In this document: positions 35,134-46,099 of the stretch, one piece after another
How the letters are laid out: each line of letters begins with the position of its first letter
How positions within the stretch are numbered: position 1 is the first letter of the stretch
NCBI GenBank assembly: GCA_032716605.1
Contig: CM064480.1
Location: 44,633,194-44,697,193 of the forward strand
Direction of reading: 5' to 3'
Source of the DNA: Paralithodes platypus
Lineage: Eukaryota > Arthropoda > Malacostraca > Decapoda > Lithodidae
Length of the DNA: 64,000 nt
Translations under genes and position numbers: made by a program
Notes under the pieces: model-generated
Seen by the model: only the letters and a program-made list of their open reading frames with translations
Databases searched by the model: none
Told to the model about the DNA's origin: nothing

Positions 35134-35845
35134 ATTCTTCTCAAATGTTAGTTTCTGGAAGCTTTTCGAATTAATAACTAGTTATATATACACCTGTGTT
35201 CTCTGAAATTTAAATTTATAATTACTGCATGTAAAGTGTCATGAAATATTTCATTTTATTCACTTACCGTTGTGTTTTTTAACATCACTGAAGTATATTA
35301 CAAAGGAATAATCAACTTAATATAACCTTGCCCATTTCGTACTTCAAGATAATATATTTCACATCTGAGTGGTCTGTTGCCAATTATACTTGTATTTATA
35401 AGCTTGTATCATACAATGCTAAATCTTGTTTATACAGGTATGTTTACCTCTTCAGTGTTCTAGGATGCATTTTCCCATTTTTATTCATGTCTCAGCCTCG
35501 GGACTATAGGCTGTTTTCTTGCACCTCTTGCGAGCCCTCGAGATTTAGGAGTGAAGTTTTGAGGAGTTGGTTGCTTCTTATGTGTCGCACTAGATGGTGA
35601 CGACAGTAAAGCTTCGAGTTGCTAATTGGTTCCTTTGTGCCGCATTAGATGACTATACCGTATTTAACCATTTAACACGTCACATAATTTGGAGAAAGCA
35701 GCTATACAGCATCTTCGAATAAGGTTGGGCATCTTCTTAGCTGTGGGTTGATGACGATATAGAGGGAATGTTTCTTGACGTGTCCGTGTAGCCAGAATAT
35801 ATGTAGAACTGTGGGAATAATTAGATCGCTTCAGAAAAAACGTTG
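35134..35845. other. Unassigned sequence
   Basis: The 90-aa frame at 35328-35600 has hydrophobic stretches but no family motif. Two related phrases (TGTGTCGCACTAGATG at 35580 and TGTGCCGCATTAGATG at 35636) form a small local duplication. Confidence 0.45.
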
Positions 35846-35930
35846 ACGTTTGGCAAGCATTCGAACTGTAGTCCAATTGCTCCACAGTCCACCACGTCCG
35901 CTATCTACTGTGCTATCGCCTCCCCCTGGT
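35846..35930 (-). repeat. tRNA-like sequence, probable SINE head
   Basis: On the minus strand GGGGAGGCGATAGCACAGTA (A-box-like) is followed by the B-box-like CAGTTCGAATGC near 35848-35859. The overall fit to a tRNA cloverleaf is imperfect. Confidence 0.5.
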
Positions 35931-36241
35931 TATTAGTAGACGATTATATAAATTTTAGCTTATGAAGGAATTTGGGAAGTCAGAAGCTTAATTGTTAGAA
36001 AGTCTATCCCTTTGATGCCTAAAGGGCCTTCCAAAGCTGAATAAAATAGTTATATTTTAACCAGAATATTATACAGAATGGCGTCATAACACAGAAAGGG
36101 TAAGCAAAATTTTATGCCAGGGTTATATAACAAATTAACTAAATAATATGTATCTTTCTGTATCTTACTCTTATTTCGACAAATATATACCTTCTTTCTA
36201 GTTAACGCTTAAAATATTTCAATATTCTACAGTATATACCA
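35931..36241. other. Unassigned AT-rich sequence
   Basis: No feature recognised. Confidence 0.4.
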
Positions 36242-36721
36242 TTAACCCTTCTTTAGCGGGGCCCGACTTAAGTCCGTATCTAAAAAGCTTGTGGCGGGGC
36301 CCGACTTAAGTCCGTGTGCAATTTTGGCACAATATTGGCTCTAAGAGAGAGCCGAGCGGTGGGAGGAGCATAGGTTGCCTCATGACCGCTCGCCACGACC
36401 GTCATGGGCCCACTGACATATACTCCACACTACTCCACCCTCTCTCACTCACTACACACATAATTATGTAACGAAATGACCGTATTTTAGCGATTTTGCC
36501 CTTCGGTTGCACGATCGTTGCAAGACAACCAGTGATCTTAGAAGGATGGTTCGGGTGTCATTAGAAAGCTCAATTTAAGCCCTTTCAGGGATACATACTT
36601 GGATTACGCTCTGGCTCTTGTTTATGCATGAAAAAGAGCACAGAAACAACCCCATTTATGGTAAAAACCCCGCTGGGCGGCACGGTAAAATATACCGCCT
36701 AGGCCGCTCGTTGAGTGTTAA
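36242..36721 (-). mobile_element. TTAACCC-family MITE, copy 4
   Basis: Begins TTAACCCTTCTTTAGCGGGG with an internal duplication of CGGGGCCCGACTTAAGTCCG (36258, 36295) and ends GAGTGTTAA. Read in reverse it matches the copy at 6649-7136 around the GCCTA/CGGT and CCCTGAAAGGGC-type blocks. Confidence 0.78.
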
Positions 36722-37038
36722 GGGGGAATGGGCGTATAAATTTCCTTGTATATATATTTTTTGTATTATTCTTTTAGTTTCCTCCCTACACCTCCATCAA
36801 TCTTAAAAAAGACCCCTATAGACCCCCCTTCCAGATATGTGTACATTTTTCGGTAGAAAAATTTCCCGACCAAAGGCCATACGTTCCTCCTATAAATACA
36901 GGCTCGCTATCATTGGCCAGGAAAAAAATTACCCATAAATGGGACGAAAGGTCCTAATATTGACAAAAAAATGGGGTGAAAGGTCTTAAAATCGCCAAAC
37001 TAATGGGGCTAAACATGAGGGAGAATGGGGGCCCTTAA
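36718..37038 (+). mobile_element. TTAAGGGG-family MITE, copy 3
   Basis: Starts TTAAGGGGGAATGGGCG, sharing its TTAA with the end of the preceding MITE, and ends GGGGGCCCTTAA. Contains the CCTCCATCAATCTTAA, TACATTTTTCGGTAGAAAAA and GGCTCGCTATCATTGGCCAG blocks. Confidence 0.85.
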
Positions 37039-37116
37039 GCACACAATGTTTGGTATACTGCACTTCAATAAAAGTGCCCACGAATTTAACAGGGAAATAA
37101 AGTGTACACTAATAAT

Positions 37117-37171
37117 AATGTATGTATGTGTATGTATGTATGTATGTATGTATGTATGTATGTATGTATGT
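37117..37171. repeat. (TATG)n microsatellite
   Basis: Tetranucleotide repeat; explains the Tyr/Met/Cys/Val open frames. Confidence 0.95.
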
Positions 37172-37615
37172 ATATACTCAGGCACATGCCCCATTGCTGG
37201 GGGTGGCCCACTCGAGACAGAGCTCGAACAGAAACCACATTTACAGTTCAAATTCTTAGTGTCTGGGATCACTTTCGCGTTCCCTCGCCCCTTGCTCTGT
37301 ATTGATGAATAGGAGAATTTTACAAGGGAAGGAAGATTCCTAGCCACCTGTTAAGTAAACATATTGTTTTTTTTCCAGATGACGGTAAATATTCCTGTCC
37401 CCACTTTCATTATTCGGCTATTACGAAGATCTTGTGGCATAAGTATTATATTTAGATATATATACTTGGCATTTATATGACGCAGAGAAAGTTATGTTTC
37501 ATGTTGTTCCATTAAGTATCGGAAAATCAGTTGCTACGGGATTCAAATTGTGGTCGGGTAAAATAATGCTGACTTTGTGTCTTTGATTGTATATTTACAC
37601 TGGCACATGTGTTGT
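37172..37615. other. Unassigned sequence
   Basis: No feature recognised. Confidence 0.4.
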
Positions 37616-38180
37616 GCTTATTTCTTATATTGTTTGTTATATCTTCCATATGAAGAAAGGTTGAAAGAACTAGACTTGCATTCGTAAGAGAGACGCAGAG
37701 TTAGAGGGCATATGATAGAGGTGTTCAAGTGGGTTAGTGGGATAAATAAAGGGGACATGAAAGATATACTGAAGCTCAGTGATAGCAAAAGAACTCGAAC
37801 AAATGGTTTCAAATTAGATACATTTCGTTTCAGAAAAGATATAGGCAAATATTGGTTTGGTAACAGAGTTGTAAATGGGTGGAATAGGCTACCGAGTGCT
37901 ATAGTGGGATCAAGAACGATAGAGAGCTTTAAGATAATATTAGATAGACATAGGGACGAAAGGGGTTGGGTGTGAGGGGGATCTGCCTGATGTGGGCTAA
38001 TCGGTTCTCTGCAGACTTATGACGACCTCTAGCCGTATTGGTGAGGTCGGTCCTCATGGTGTTAGTGAGTTGGGCCTATAATTAGGCATTTTAATAAGGG
38101 TTGGGTGTAATAGAGATCTGCCTTGTGTGGGCCAATCGGCTTTCTGCAGACTCCCATTGTTGTATGTTCTTATGTTGTTA
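37616..38180 (+). pseudogene. CR1-like LINE C-terminus and 3' tail (family C)
   Basis: The frame gives LPYEERLKELDLHS, an in-frame stop at about 37687, then ERRRVRGHMIEVFKWVSGIN and, after KRTRTNGFKLD, the end GNRVVNGWNRLPSAIVGSRT. This is the typical C-terminus of CR1/Jockey-superfamily LINEs (LFKRRLRGDLIEVYK...NRVVN.WN.LP). The 3' untranslated part holds a duplicated GATCTGCCT-TGTGGGC-AATCGG segment (37980 and 38115) and ends near the short repeat ATGTTCTTATGTTGTTA. Confidence 0.85.
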
Positions 38181-38545
38181 TATATAGGTCTATAATCATT
38201 ACCGTTTATTTTATTTGTATTATTTTGTTTTATATATATTTATTTTGTCATTAGATTATCCGCAAACAGCCACGAAATTATAAACGATGTTGTTGTTGTT
38301 GGCCTTCCTATTACTTGTATGCAGTATATACATGTACCCAAACCAGAATACACTGTAGTGAATCTGATATAAAGAGTGCCCATTGAGAGATAAAGTTGAT
38401 GGACACTTGGGCACAATCTATTCCCTCTTCCTCCATAATAGACCTCTGTCCTCCATGTCATATTCCTCTATAGGGCGAATTTGGACAAGTTGTGTACACT
38501 CCCAATTTTAGTATTGCTCGTCGTTGTAGAATGGATGAGGTGACA
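38181..38545. other. Unassigned sequence
   Basis: No feature recognised. Confidence 0.4.
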
Positions 38546-38760
38546 CTGAAATGACACCTAGACAGTTACATAAATTACAAAACTGAGTAATTAGAATTAT
38601 CAATAGACTAATAATTACTAATTAATCGCCCCCTCTCCCCCCTTTACGTATGCGAAGAGATTTTGCATCCCTCGCATTGTTTTTCAGATATGTTCATGGT
38701 AAATGTTCAGTAGAACTTGCTGCAATTGTGCCACCGCATCTTTCCTCGTGGTACTTGGGC
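38546..38760 (+). pseudogene. LINE fragment (family D)
   Basis: Plus-strand pieces read LHKLQNRVIRIINRLI and LRMRRDFASLALFFRYVHGK followed by CSVELAAIVPPHLSS. These match LDKIQNKAIRLINN and RRNVASLALFYRYFHSN in the 59.6-60.2 kb copy. A frameshift occurs around the C-run at 38630-38642. Confidence 0.75.
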
Positions 38761-39285
38761 ATCTGTTAGCACCCATGACTAGCCAACAATAGTTTTAGAG
38801 TAGTAGCCATGTCACCTACCTGCAGTTTTGAACCACAGTGACTTTTAGCTCGTTCAAGACAATGAGGTAAACTAAGAGATCGTATAGCCCTTTGATTTGT
38901 TGTTGTCCATCTAGGCGAGGGCGAGTAAGATCATCTAGTCTGCTAATTTGCCTGAATAAGATGAAGAAGGAATCATAGCATAGACAGAGAGATAGTGTAT
39001 GTCTAGTATGGGTAGTACTAACACGTACTTTAGAGGCCATCTTAATCACACGTTTGAAGTGTTTGAAATTTGTACACGCATCAAACATATCAGCGCAATT
39101 ATATCTCTGATTTTCTTTTACATTAGGGTCAGTACATAATGTTGGTTAATATATTTGTTCCTTGCATGCTTGATAAACCAAGGTGGATATATGAAGAGTA
39201 ATATGATGTACTAATCCTATCACCCGTTAACATAATACGCCATTATAATTAGCAATTATGCATCATATCCCACCTCACTCCGGCA
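38761..39285. other. Unassigned sequence
   Basis: The 90-aa minus frame 38816-39088 shows no conserved motif. Confidence 0.4.
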
Positions 39286-39345
39286 CCCCCCCCCCCCCCC
39301 CCCCCCGCCCCGAAAAAAACAACAACAACACACACGCACACAACA
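39286..39345. repeat. Poly-C run and (CAA/CA)n
   Basis: About 19 C at 39288-39306, then AACAACAACAACACACAC. Confidence 0.93.
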
Positions 39346-39439
39346 ACAGTCAGAATTGTTCGGATTTTAGCCGGGAAAATTTACTTGGTCTATAGATCTG
39401 TACAAAAGACAACATTAGGATATATATTTCGTAGTTATT

Positions 39440-39475
39440 TATATATACAGTATACAGTATATATATATATATACC

Positions 39476-39551
<76 letters not shown>

Positions 39552-39574
39552 GTGTGTGTGTGTGTGTGTGTGTG
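39440..39574. repeat. (TA)n then (TG)n microsatellite
   Basis: About 70 bp of TA at 39478-39548 followed by TG to 39574. Explains the Ile/Tyr open frames. Confidence 0.97.
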
Positions 39575-39880
39575 AAAGCCAGAATGCATGCAATCAGTCG
39601 CGTCTCACACAGTAGATAACTTATATACAAAACAAAATTACAAGGTAAAAACATGGCGTGCAGTAAAACAAAATGTGTTGATATTCCTTATAGATGCCTC
39701 TGCTCTGTACCCGTTGTACAGTACATATAGCCACTCGTACGACTCTTGACCACAGACAGAATTATAAAGAGTCCAGAGCGAGACAGAGCACGGCACTGAA
39801 ATACTATACTGGATACGTGTTATGTATGGACGCGGATTATTTGGATCTAGCTGAATATAAACATGCGGGTTTGTGTGTAG
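39575..39880. other. Unassigned sequence
   Basis: The start of the 123-aa plus frame (39694) has no motif and soon enters pyrimidine-rich DNA. Confidence 0.4.
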
Positions 39881-40555
39881 CTTTGTTTTTCGAGTTTTCC
39901 GCTGTCCCTTTGGTTCTTCTTCGCTTTTCCTACTCTATCCTCACAAAGTCGTGTTTCTTTTCCGTCCTCTTAGATTTTTCTGTCTTCCATTTGTTCTTAT
40001 TTATAGTTTTGTCTTTCTTCTCCACTCTTCTTTCTGTCCTATCTCTCCTTACTCCCGTCTTGTAAATCTATCCATCCTCTCCCCTCCTTCTCCATCTTTC
40101 CGTCTCTCCTTTTCTCAATATTTCCTGTTTCTTATTTTTCCCAATCTCTTCCTTTCTTATTTCTCTCCCTTCCGCTTACCTCTCCTTCTCCTCCATTCAT
40201 CCCATTTCTCCTCCTCCCTCCTCTCATCCTCTTATCCCTTTTCAAATATTATCTTCACCACTCTTCTTCTATCTTCCCCACATTTACTCTCAAGCTCTCC
40301 TCTTTATCTCATTTTCCTTTTTCTGTTCTCGCATCACCCTTAATTCCTCTTCTCTCTCCCCCTCCCTCCCCCCACTCTTCCCCACATTAACTTCCCATTT
40401 CTCCCTCTCTCCACGCCTAATCTCCTCCCTACTTGTTTTTCCCATCTCCCAATTTATCTCTCCCCTCTCTCCCATACCCCATTTCCATTGTTCGTTCTTT
40501 CTTTTCGACCCCTTCCCTCCATCGATATTTTATTATCCCCTTCTGTCCACTGTTC
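39881..40555. repeat. Pyrimidine-rich block
   Basis: C/T-rich low-complexity DNA with Phe/Leu/Ser open frames; not coding. Confidence 0.9.
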
Positions 40556-40629
40556 TACCCCGTGTGTATACTGTATGTTTATAAATGTCCACGATCATTA
40601 GTTGATGTGTATTATATATTTAAAGATGC

Positions 40630-40990
40630 CTCTTTCAGGGGGGATGCTTGTTTTTTCTGGCCCAACTTCTCCCTCATGATTAACTCCATGAGTTTTCAGA
40701 TTTTAAGACTTTCGGCCCATTAGTTAGGCGATTTTTTACCTTGCTATTTTATTGTCAATATTAAGACCTTTTGTGCCATTTAGATGTCGACGTTTTCCTG
40801 ACGAGAGATAGCGAGCCTGTAATTTTGGAGGAATGAGCTTTCGGCCAGGACATTTTTCTAGCGAAAAATTTGCAAATTTATCTAGAAGGGGTATCTTGGG
40901 AATGTTTTTAAAGCTTGTTGGAGGTCTAGGGAGGAAACTATAAACAATAAATAGATAAATAAATCGACAAATATATATAGGCCTACCCTT
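40630..40990 (-). mobile_element. TTAAGGGG-family MITE, copy 4 (ends decayed)
   Basis: Family blocks in reverse orientation: TTCTCCCTCATGATTAACTC, GTGCCATTTAGATGTCGACG, CCTGACGAGAGATAGCGAGC, CTTGTTGGAGGTCTAGGGAG. Neither TTAA end is intact. Confidence 0.82.
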
Positions 40991-41034
40991 CCCACAAAAA
41001 TAAAATTTCTATTTACATCTGATTATCTTCCATG

Positions 41035-41235
41035 TATACACCTTCTCCCCACTACACTCTCTCCCTTCTCATTCCTCTATTCTTCCTCTCCCTCCTTACT
41101 TCTCTCCCCCTACCCTCCTTCCGACACTTCTTTACTTTCCCTCTCTTCTCTCTCCCTTCCCTCCCTACTACTCCTCTTTCCACTCCCTCTCCCCACCCCG
41201 CTCATCTCCCTCCCCTCCCCTCACCCCCACAATAA
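41035..41235. repeat. Pyrimidine-rich block
   Basis: C/T-rich low-complexity DNA. Confidence 0.9.
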
Positions 41236-41309
41236 CCACCTGAACTCTACTCACGACCGACTCATTAAGTTCGTGTCCAGTCGCGAACTTTTATACCGCG
41301 CGAGGAGAG

Positions 41310-42340
41310 TTAGTGGGGATTGAAGAGGAGGTGGGGGAGTGGGGGAGGGAGAAGAGGGAGGGGGAACTAGAAGAGGGAAGGAGAGAGGGGGATAGAGGAG
41401 AGGGAAGATAAAAGAGGGAGGTCGATTGAGTGAGAAAGGAGAAGAGGGTTGAAAGAATGAGGGATATAGATTGAGTGAGAGATGGACAGGAGAAGAGAGG
41501 AATAGGATAAAGGTATGGAGGTCGAGTTAGAAGAGAATCGAATGGAAGGGAAGGGGAAAAGAGTGATGATGAGAAGAGGATAGAGGTAGGGATGTTGACT
41601 TAGAAGAGAGAAGGAGAGAGGTAAGGAAAGGAGGATGATGAAGGGAAAGAAACAAAGTGCTATAAGAGAGGAGAAAAAGAAGGAAGAGATTGGCGAGGGA
41701 GGGACGTTAAGAAGGGAAGCAGGGGAAGTTAAGACGAGAAGGACGTGGAGCCTAGTACGCTGCCATAGAAAAGGACAATTGGAAATGGGAGGGAGAGTTA
41801 GAAGAGACTGAAGAGGGTGAGAGGGGATAAGTGAAGAAGAGTTAGAGGGAAAGGAAAGGACTAGATACCATCTGATTGAGAGAGAGAGAGTTAAAAGATG
41901 GAATGGGAGCGCACAGGAAAGTTAGATGGTGAAGAGAAAGAGGAAGAAAGGTTAGCACAAGAGGGAAAAAAGAGATAGCCGGGGGGGGGGGGGGGGGGAT
42001 ATCATGGATAGGGGAGATACAGGGTATGTAGGGAAGAGAAACGGAGAGTTAGTTACCGAGCCTGGAGGATTTATTAATTAACAAGGAGGAATAAAATTTA
42101 GCATTGGGTGGAAAGAAAGGAGAGTTAGTGTGAAAAGAGAAAGATATGAGAATCAATATGGGAAAGGGAGGTGTTGAAACTAGGAACTATTACGGTATTT
42201 AGGGATTCTGGGAAGAGACAAAAGAAGATGGAGATACGGATCAGGACATTTAGGAATAATTAAATATAAGTGCGAGAAACAGAGGAATTGGTGATAAGAG
42301 AAAGGGGGAGTATTGAAGAGAGTTAGAGATAATACAAACT
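41310..42340. repeat. Purine-rich block
   Basis: About 1 kb of G/A-rich DNA on the plus strand, with a poly-G run at 41981-41998. It follows the preceding pyrimidine block after only ~75 bp. Confidence 0.92.
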
Positions 42341-42427
42341 CCACTGGCCTAGCGGTCCGTAAGATACAGTGTGATCACAATTCTAGGAAGATATTGTGCA
42401 GCATAATTTACTGGTGCGGCTCAATGG

Positions 42428-42755
42428 TTTAAGGAGGGGGTTAGTTTTCTCTATAAACCTCTATCAAACTTTAAAAAACACCCACAAGACCCCCCTTCGA
42501 TTTAAATTTGTACATTTTTCGATAGAAAAATGTCACGGCCGAAGGCCGATTCCTCTTCAAATACAGGCTTGCTATCGCTCGCCAGGAAAACAATCGACAC
42601 CTAAATGGCACGAAAGGTCTTAATATTAGCAAAGGAATTGGGCAAAAGGTCTGAAATTCGCCTAACTAATGAGGCGAATGTCTTGCAATTTCATAACTAA
42701 TAGGGCTAATCATGCGGGAGGAGGAGGACTCGAAAAACCAACTGCCTCCCCTTAA
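42428..42755 (+). mobile_element. TTAAGGGG-family MITE, copy 5
   Basis: TTTAAGGAGGGGGTTAG at the left; GCCTCCCCTTAA at the right. Contains CACGGCCGAAGGCCG, CAGGCTTGCTATCGCTCGCC and AATGGCACGAAAGGTCTTAA. Confidence 0.87.
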
Positions 42756-42922
42756 GTGCGTAAAGGAAAGAGAGAAGCAAACGAGGTGAAAGTGAGAGTT
42801 GGCAGGACATGAGAAAATATATAGAGGAAAATACATGGTAAGCAAAGAGGTAGGAATAGATAGTAATGCAAGTAACATAAGATATATTGATCCTTAATAG
42901 GCTGCTTGCTGAAGGGTAAGGT

Positions 42923-43317
42923 TTAAGGGGGGTCACCGTTTTTTTTTTTTTTTTTTTATCTTTCTCTCCTTTTCTCTCGTTCCCTGGCTTGTATCCATTC
43001 GGGCCCATTCAGCCAACTGTTTCTCCCCATCCAGATGCCGATTTTTTCCTGGCGAGCGATAGCGAGCCAGCATTGTATGGAGAAATCCGGCTTCGCCGGA
43101 GAAATTTTTCTATCGAAAAATTTACAAATTTAGCTTGCTGTCAAAACAAATATATATATATATATATATATGCTGGCTCGCTACCACTCACCAGGAAAAT
43201 ATTGACACCTGGATGGAGGTAAACGTCTTAAAACAGTAGGCTGAATAGGGCCGAATGAATACAAGCCAAAGAGAGAGGGAGAGAAAGAGAAATCAAATCG
43301 AAGTGGGCTCCCTTAAT
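42923..43317. mobile_element. Fold-back derivative of the TTAAGGGG family
   Basis: Left TTAAGGGGGGTCACCG and right GGGCTCCCTTAA ends. The two halves mirror each other around (TA)n at 43149-43170: CCTGGCGAGCGATAGCGAGC (43049) versus GGCTCGCTACCACTCACCAG (43173), and GGCTTGTATCCATTCGGGCC (42983) versus its complement near 43248. A poly-T run (42939-42958) marks one arm. Confidence 0.82.
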
Positions 43318-43384
43318 AATTGTAACGCTGCTGCCTCACAACACAACTGGTGAACTTGATCAACTTCCAAATTCATGAAAGGGG

Positions 43385-43551
43385 TTAACCATTTCTTTAC
43401 TGGCGACGTCTTTCTAATTATATCACTTTCATTCATTTCTTTGGGAGGTGTTTGGTGTTGGAATGAAATTAATAAAACAAAAATATATTATAGCTATATT
43501 TAGACGATTTTGTGCAGTTTACGAAGGATCTGTGGCAGTAAAAAGGGTTAA
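43385..43551. mobile_element. TTAACC-type MITE, short
   Basis: Begins TTAACCATTTCTTTACTGGC and ends GCAGTAAAAAGGGTTAA. Contains TAGACGATTTT as in the 23.7-kb copy. Confidence 0.7.
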
Positions 43552-44215
43552 GTGAGAGAGGTCGAAGCCTGTTAAGTGTTGGAATCCCTTTTTACACTGA
43601 ATATAAACACGGCGCCGGTACGGAAGGTGATAAAATAACTATACTGTATGTTAGCTGTCAGTGATTTGTCTTTTAATTAATCTGTTGCGACCTGAGAAGA
43701 AAAAAAGGGTTGCTAGTGAAATAGGGAAAAATGTAAACGGAGAGAGAAGGGAGAGGAAGGAGGGAATGGGAGAGAGACGAGGAAACAGATGGGGAAGTGA
43801 TGGATATGAGAGAGAGAGAGAGGGGGGGCAGTAGGGGAGGAGGGAGAGAGAGAGAGAGAATGGAGGGAAGCACTAGCGAAGAGATGAATGTGTGAGAGAC
43901 CTGGCTAGATTTGGAGAGAGAATGTATGTATGTCTGTGTGTGTACATGTGTCTGTGTGTGTACCTATGTCTGTGTGTGTGTGTGCCAATTAGTGTGCGTA
44001 TGTGATTTTATTTATGTGAATGTGTTGTCTAGGTGAGTGCTTACTAGATGTGTGAGCTGAAGTACGTGTATGTATGAAACTATATTCGTAGATGAATATG
44101 ACCATTGTTATCTATCTTTTGTTTTAGACTATTTCCACATATATTATATTGATTATGTTGTCAATAGACCACGGTAAATAGAACCACGAATGGAATATGC
44201 AGCGGGTTATTATTT
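43552..44215. repeat. Purine-rich and (GT)n-rich sequence
   Basis: 43735-43880 is GA-rich; 43925-44040 is GTGTGT-rich. No gene; the 66-aa minus frame is a composition artefact. Confidence 0.75.
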
Positions 44216-44217
44216 GT

Positions 44218-44219
<2 letters not shown>

Positions 44220-44249
<30 letters not shown>

Positions 44250-44310
44250 TGTCTGTCTGTCTGTCTGTCTGTAATATATATATATATATAATATATATAT
44301 ATATATAGCT
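44220..44310. repeat. (TA)n-(CTGT)n-(TA)n compound microsatellite
   Basis: TA repeat, then TCTG/CTGT tetranucleotides (44248-44272), then TA again. Confidence 0.95.
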
Positions 44311-44765
44311 TAGCTAGCTTATCTACTGTATATTCCTTTGTGTTCTAGTAAGGCGTAGTATAATTTAACACAGGAATAAATCATAGGTATTCAGCTGCGC
44401 GTATTTTGAGCAGATTCCTTCCATCACAAAACTACAAAAGATTTTTGAAAGGTTACCTCATTTATGTTCTGACTATTCATCTGGATTACAGGTACAACAA
44501 TGTGTGAGCTGTTAAGTTGTGGTCAATAATAGTTATAAAGACAGTTCCGGTGATACAAAGCTTGGGCGAAATAGGTTGTGGTGAATATATTATTGTAGAT
44601 AAAGTAACTTGTCATAACAAAAATTATTCGAGACATTTTGTTGTAGTTCTTGCTCATGTTGCACGACTTAATTCAGCTGGGTTCTATGAAGCCATTATAG
44701 AATACTGTATTATAGATCCACATATTGTTATTCCCACAAGTTCTTCATAAACTTTGTATATTCTA
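44311..44765. other. Unassigned sequence
   Basis: The 77-aa plus frame 44517-44750 has no recognised motif. Confidence 0.4.
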
Positions 44766-45046
44766 TTTGTATGAAGGTGACAAAAGGCAAAGCTGACTGT
44801 AACAAGTGTCTCCTCCAAAGTTGGAAGAGTGACGGAACCAAATTCAAGGTACGTTAGAGTCAAAATGCCCGAACATACGGAGCTTGAAGCAGTTTAAATC
44901 ATGGAATAAGGGAGAGACAGATTGAGGGAGATAGTTCCAAAGATTATTTGTTGAGTAGAAGAAAGACTGAGAAAATCGGTTCGCTCTTGGGTTAGAGAAT
45001 AGACAGAATAAGGGGTGGAGTGTGTTGAAAAGCGGGTGCCCCCCAC
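44766..45046 (-). pseudogene. 3' fragment of LINE family A
   Basis: CAAAGCTGACTGTAACAAGT, TCAAGGTACGTTAGAGTCAA and GGAGCTTGAAGCAGTTTAAA match 9890-10005 (plus-strand text of a minus-strand element). 5'-truncated at 45046 where a MITE begins. Confidence 0.85.
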
Positions 45047-45281
45047 TTAACCCTCTCCGACATATGACGCGATGTTGAGCCTATTGGGGATACTTTAAAG
45101 CCTTTGTTACCATCAGGGGTATTTAGAAACCTTTAGTTTAGTTACTTCAACCTCTGCAGTTGTCTTTGAGTTAGCTGTGGGCAGAAAACTAATTTTGGAG
45201 AGGTAATTATAAGAGTGAGAGAACTCTATTTCGTATTGCTAATCTGGCAACATCTGCGTCATAAATGCGTGAAAGGGTTAA
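45047..45281. mobile_element. TTAACCC-type MITE
   Basis: TTAACCCTCTCCGACATATG at the left; complement of TTAACCCTTTCACGCATTT at the right. Bounded by TTAA; no protein. Confidence 0.75.
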
Positions 45282-45476
45282 TAAAGAAAATCAAGAAATG
45301 ACACATACCATTATAGAACTCGCTAGGTCGGGTTTGGCCTCCACATCAAACCAAATATTTGTTTATACAATAATTCTTATGGAATTTCATCTTACGGTCT
45401 ATAATAAATACCAGATATATTCACTAAGAAATGTAAATTAAATTATAAGACAAACAAATAATAAAATATATATATA
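45282..45476. other. Unassigned AT-rich sequence
   Basis: No feature recognised. Confidence 0.4.
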
Positions 45477-45954
45477 CAGGGTGTCCCAGGAGGATAGGTT
45501 ATAGCTTTGGGAAATGATAAAACAAGGTATTATAAGCAAAAATGTTCTATAACAAAATGTCCAAAAATAATTTAGTCCCAACCATTAAAATAATATTGAA
45601 GGTTTTATGTAGTGTCCTCCCCCGCATCTGTGTAATGGACTCTTCCATGTCAAATAGTTTCCAGCTGGTCCAAAGTGAGCTAATATGTCTCTAATAATTT
45701 TGTAACATACCAAATGATAATATCATTATAATAACATGGTCAAATGATTGCAGTTAGATGGAGGTGTGGTAGGTATGAGAACAGCTAGGCCACCCTTGTG
45801 GGGAAATAAATAGGAAAATAACATTTTCAACATGACATTATGTAATATATCAATTCTGGTTGAGATTTGGAATATGTCTTATAGAACATTTTAGACTTAA
45901 AATACCTTGTTTTATCCTTTCCCAAAGTAATGACCTTTCCTCCTGGGACACCCT
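45477..45954. mobile_element. 478-bp MITE with CAGGGTGTCCC ends
   Basis: Left CAGGGTGTCCCAGGAGGATA and right end (complement of AGGGTGTCCCAGGAGGAAAG) are inverted over ~90 bp through CTTTGGGAAA(T/G)GATAAAAC. TATATA lies on both sides, consistent with TA target duplication. Non-coding. Confidence 0.88.
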
Positions 45955-46099
45955 ATATATATATATTGTAACAAATCCATATGCAAGAAATACCTCCTCA
46001 AAACTCCAAAATGATTATGATTTCCATCGGTATCGAAACAAAAAGCCGTAGGTTATTCAATAGGCATATATTATGTCACGATGTATAGTAAATATCCAT

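Noticed and set aside
38816..39088. 90-codon minus frame MFDACTNFKHFKRVIK...
   Set aside because: No motif, no repeat or intron support, isolated; length is expected by chance in this much sequence.
39350..39654. Ile/Tyr-rich frames
   Set aside because: Translation of (TA)n-(TG)n microsatellite.
44517..44750. 77-codon plus frame
   Set aside because: No recognised motif, AT-rich surroundings, no splice or promoter context.
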